Shown one piece after another: positions 63,340 to 64,000 of a DNA stretch of 64,000 bases (positions are counted from its first letter, which is position 1; each line of letters starts with the position of its first letter). The DNA is from Prostheceraeus crozeri. Taxonomy: Eukaryota; Platyhelminthes; Polycladida; Euryleptidae. The stretch is taken from contig CAJQUW010008680.1 of assembly GCA_907163375.1 (NCBI GenBank), forward strand, positions 592,501 to 656,500. Reading direction: 5' to 3'. The position numbers were made by a program, and so were the translations under genes. The notes below the pieces were generated by a model that worked only from the letters and a program-made list of their open reading frames with translations, searched no databases and had not been told where the DNA came from.

Positions 63340-63956
63340 AACAATTTATATATGATCATGGGTTTCTCAAAGAGATGACTGCGTAAGCGATAATCCTCAG
63401 GACACTCCTGGGTAAAGTCCAAAAATAAATAATTATAGGGTTTTTCCGTAGCAGCCTCAAATACTTCAATCAATGCTTTTGACTTGCGAGGAAGAACTTG
63501 TCGAGATAGGAATTCAACTTGACTTTTATCGCGAGGATTTTTAAAGATGATGTAGTAATGTGTGTTTAGACTTCGAGTCCGTGCTTCCTTTCCACTTGGA
63601 AAAAGATTTTGCATAATAAAAATGATAAAGCATGGTTTATGATGAGCAGCCTTGGTAAACATAGCAGTTACTTCTTGTGAGTTCTTACTCTCATTAAGTA
63701 AATCATCAAGAATGATAATATCATAGGGTTGAATATCAGCAGTGCTGATAATCCCCGGTTGAACCAAGTAACCCTTACCAACCAATTCACGATGTAAGTT
63801 ATGTTGATAAATTCCATAGCACCAAACAACGCGATTCGGTATGCAGTCAAAAATCTCATTACGACGCTCCAACAATTGCAGTGTTAAATGTGTCTTCCCA
63901 CTATGAGAGGGTCCTACGATACACATAGTGCGATTACAGCGTAAACGGAAATCCAT
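63336..63956 (-). CDS. HerA/FtsK-type packaging ATPase, Pol-2
   Basis: 206 residues from ATG 63956. Walker A GPSHSGKT (15-22), Walker B IILDDLL (81-87), FIIFIMQNLFPSGKEART sensor region. It is close in length and sequence to the Pol-1 enzyme. Packages element DNA into the capsid. Confidence 0.88.
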   Translation of the reverse strand: MDFRLRCNRTMCIVGPSHSGKTHLTLQLLERRNEIFDCIPNRVVWCYGIYQHNLHRELVGKGYLVQPGIISTADIQPYDIIILDDLLNESKNSQEVTAMFTKAAHHKPCFIIFIMQNLFPSGKEARTRSLNTHYYIIFKNPRDKSQVEFLSRQVLPRKSKALIEVFEAATEKPYNYLFLDFTQECPEDYRLRSHLFEKPMIIYKLL

Positions 63957-64000
63957 GTTGATTTTGATGAAAAGTCATACCATTTAACTTAGTATCTATC

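Larger units (their letters stand above)
50926..64000 (+). mobile_element. Polinton/Maverick element Pol-2, left 13 kb
   Basis: Starts AGTAGTAACCCC at 50926, the same first eight bases as Pol-1, at the exact point where L-C breaks off. Its terminal repeat sequences match Pol-1, and gene order is the same from the small left genes to the ATPase. The right end is outside the window, so the target duplication (expected CCTATT) cannot be checked. No DNA polymerase gene lies between the small genes and the WEV gene. Most frames are open. Confidence 0.85.

Overview
This window is metazoan nuclear DNA, most likely from an invertebrate. It has spliced GT-AG introns, a MADF-BESS type gene, a tRNA-like gene, and dense transposable elements of animal families: Polinton/Maverick, pogo, Ty3/gypsy and CR1/L2-like LINEs. 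I cannot name the species. Almost everything between 2.5 kb and 64 kb is mobile DNA.

Layout. 0.5-1.7 kb: a broken MADF-BESS gene (minus strand) with palindromes at its 5' side. 2.5-45.4 kb: a nest of insertions with readable junctions. A gypsy RT fragment is cut by LINE L-A. L-A is cut by a pogo-like element (3247-35845, TA duplication). The pogo element is cut by a whole Polinton, Pol-1 (3437-33083, 6-bp duplication TCGGTT, AG..CT ends). Pol-1 is cut by a Ty3/gypsy element, Gy-1 (10355-14583, duplication AGCGA, inside the DNA polymerase gene), and by LINE L-B (about 28.87-32.82 kb, inside the right terminal repeat). A second gypsy element, Gy-2 (35873-42269, duplication ATAT), sits in L-A 21 bp from the pogo end. 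45.2-49.1 kb: intergenic DNA with a tRNA-like gene, a tandem segmental duplication and a minisatellite. 49.1-50.9 kb: a broken LINE, L-C. 50,926 to the window end: a second Polinton, Pol-2, in the same orientation as Pol-1 and running off the window.

The Polintons carry a virus-like gene set: retroviral-type integrase with chromodomain, adenovirus-type cysteine protease, hexon-like capsid protein, HerA/FtsK-type packaging ATPase, small basic core-like proteins, and large proteins sharing a G-(D/E)-WEV motif. Short genes behind TATATAA(A/G) promoters lie to the left, structural genes on the minus strand to the right. Pol-1 also has a protein-primed family B DNA polymerase, a TATA-binding protein (TBP)-like gene, one or two small PC4-like genes, a DnaQ-like exonuclease candidate and a RING gene. 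Pol-2 lacks polymerase and TBP at the matching positions and instead has a PD-(D/E)XK nuclease. Pol-1 is decayed: stops or frameshifts affect the polymerase, capsid gene, integrase, TBP and core genes, while its protease and ATPase frames remain open. Pol-2 is much better preserved.

Most notable: a TBP gene carried by a Polinton whose own promoters are TATA boxes; histone-mRNA-like 3' hairpins behind its short genes; start codons followed directly by an intron; an LTR element with a 15-nt self-complementary primer site; and gene-content exchange between the two related Polintons. All calls come from reading the sequence; no database search was run.
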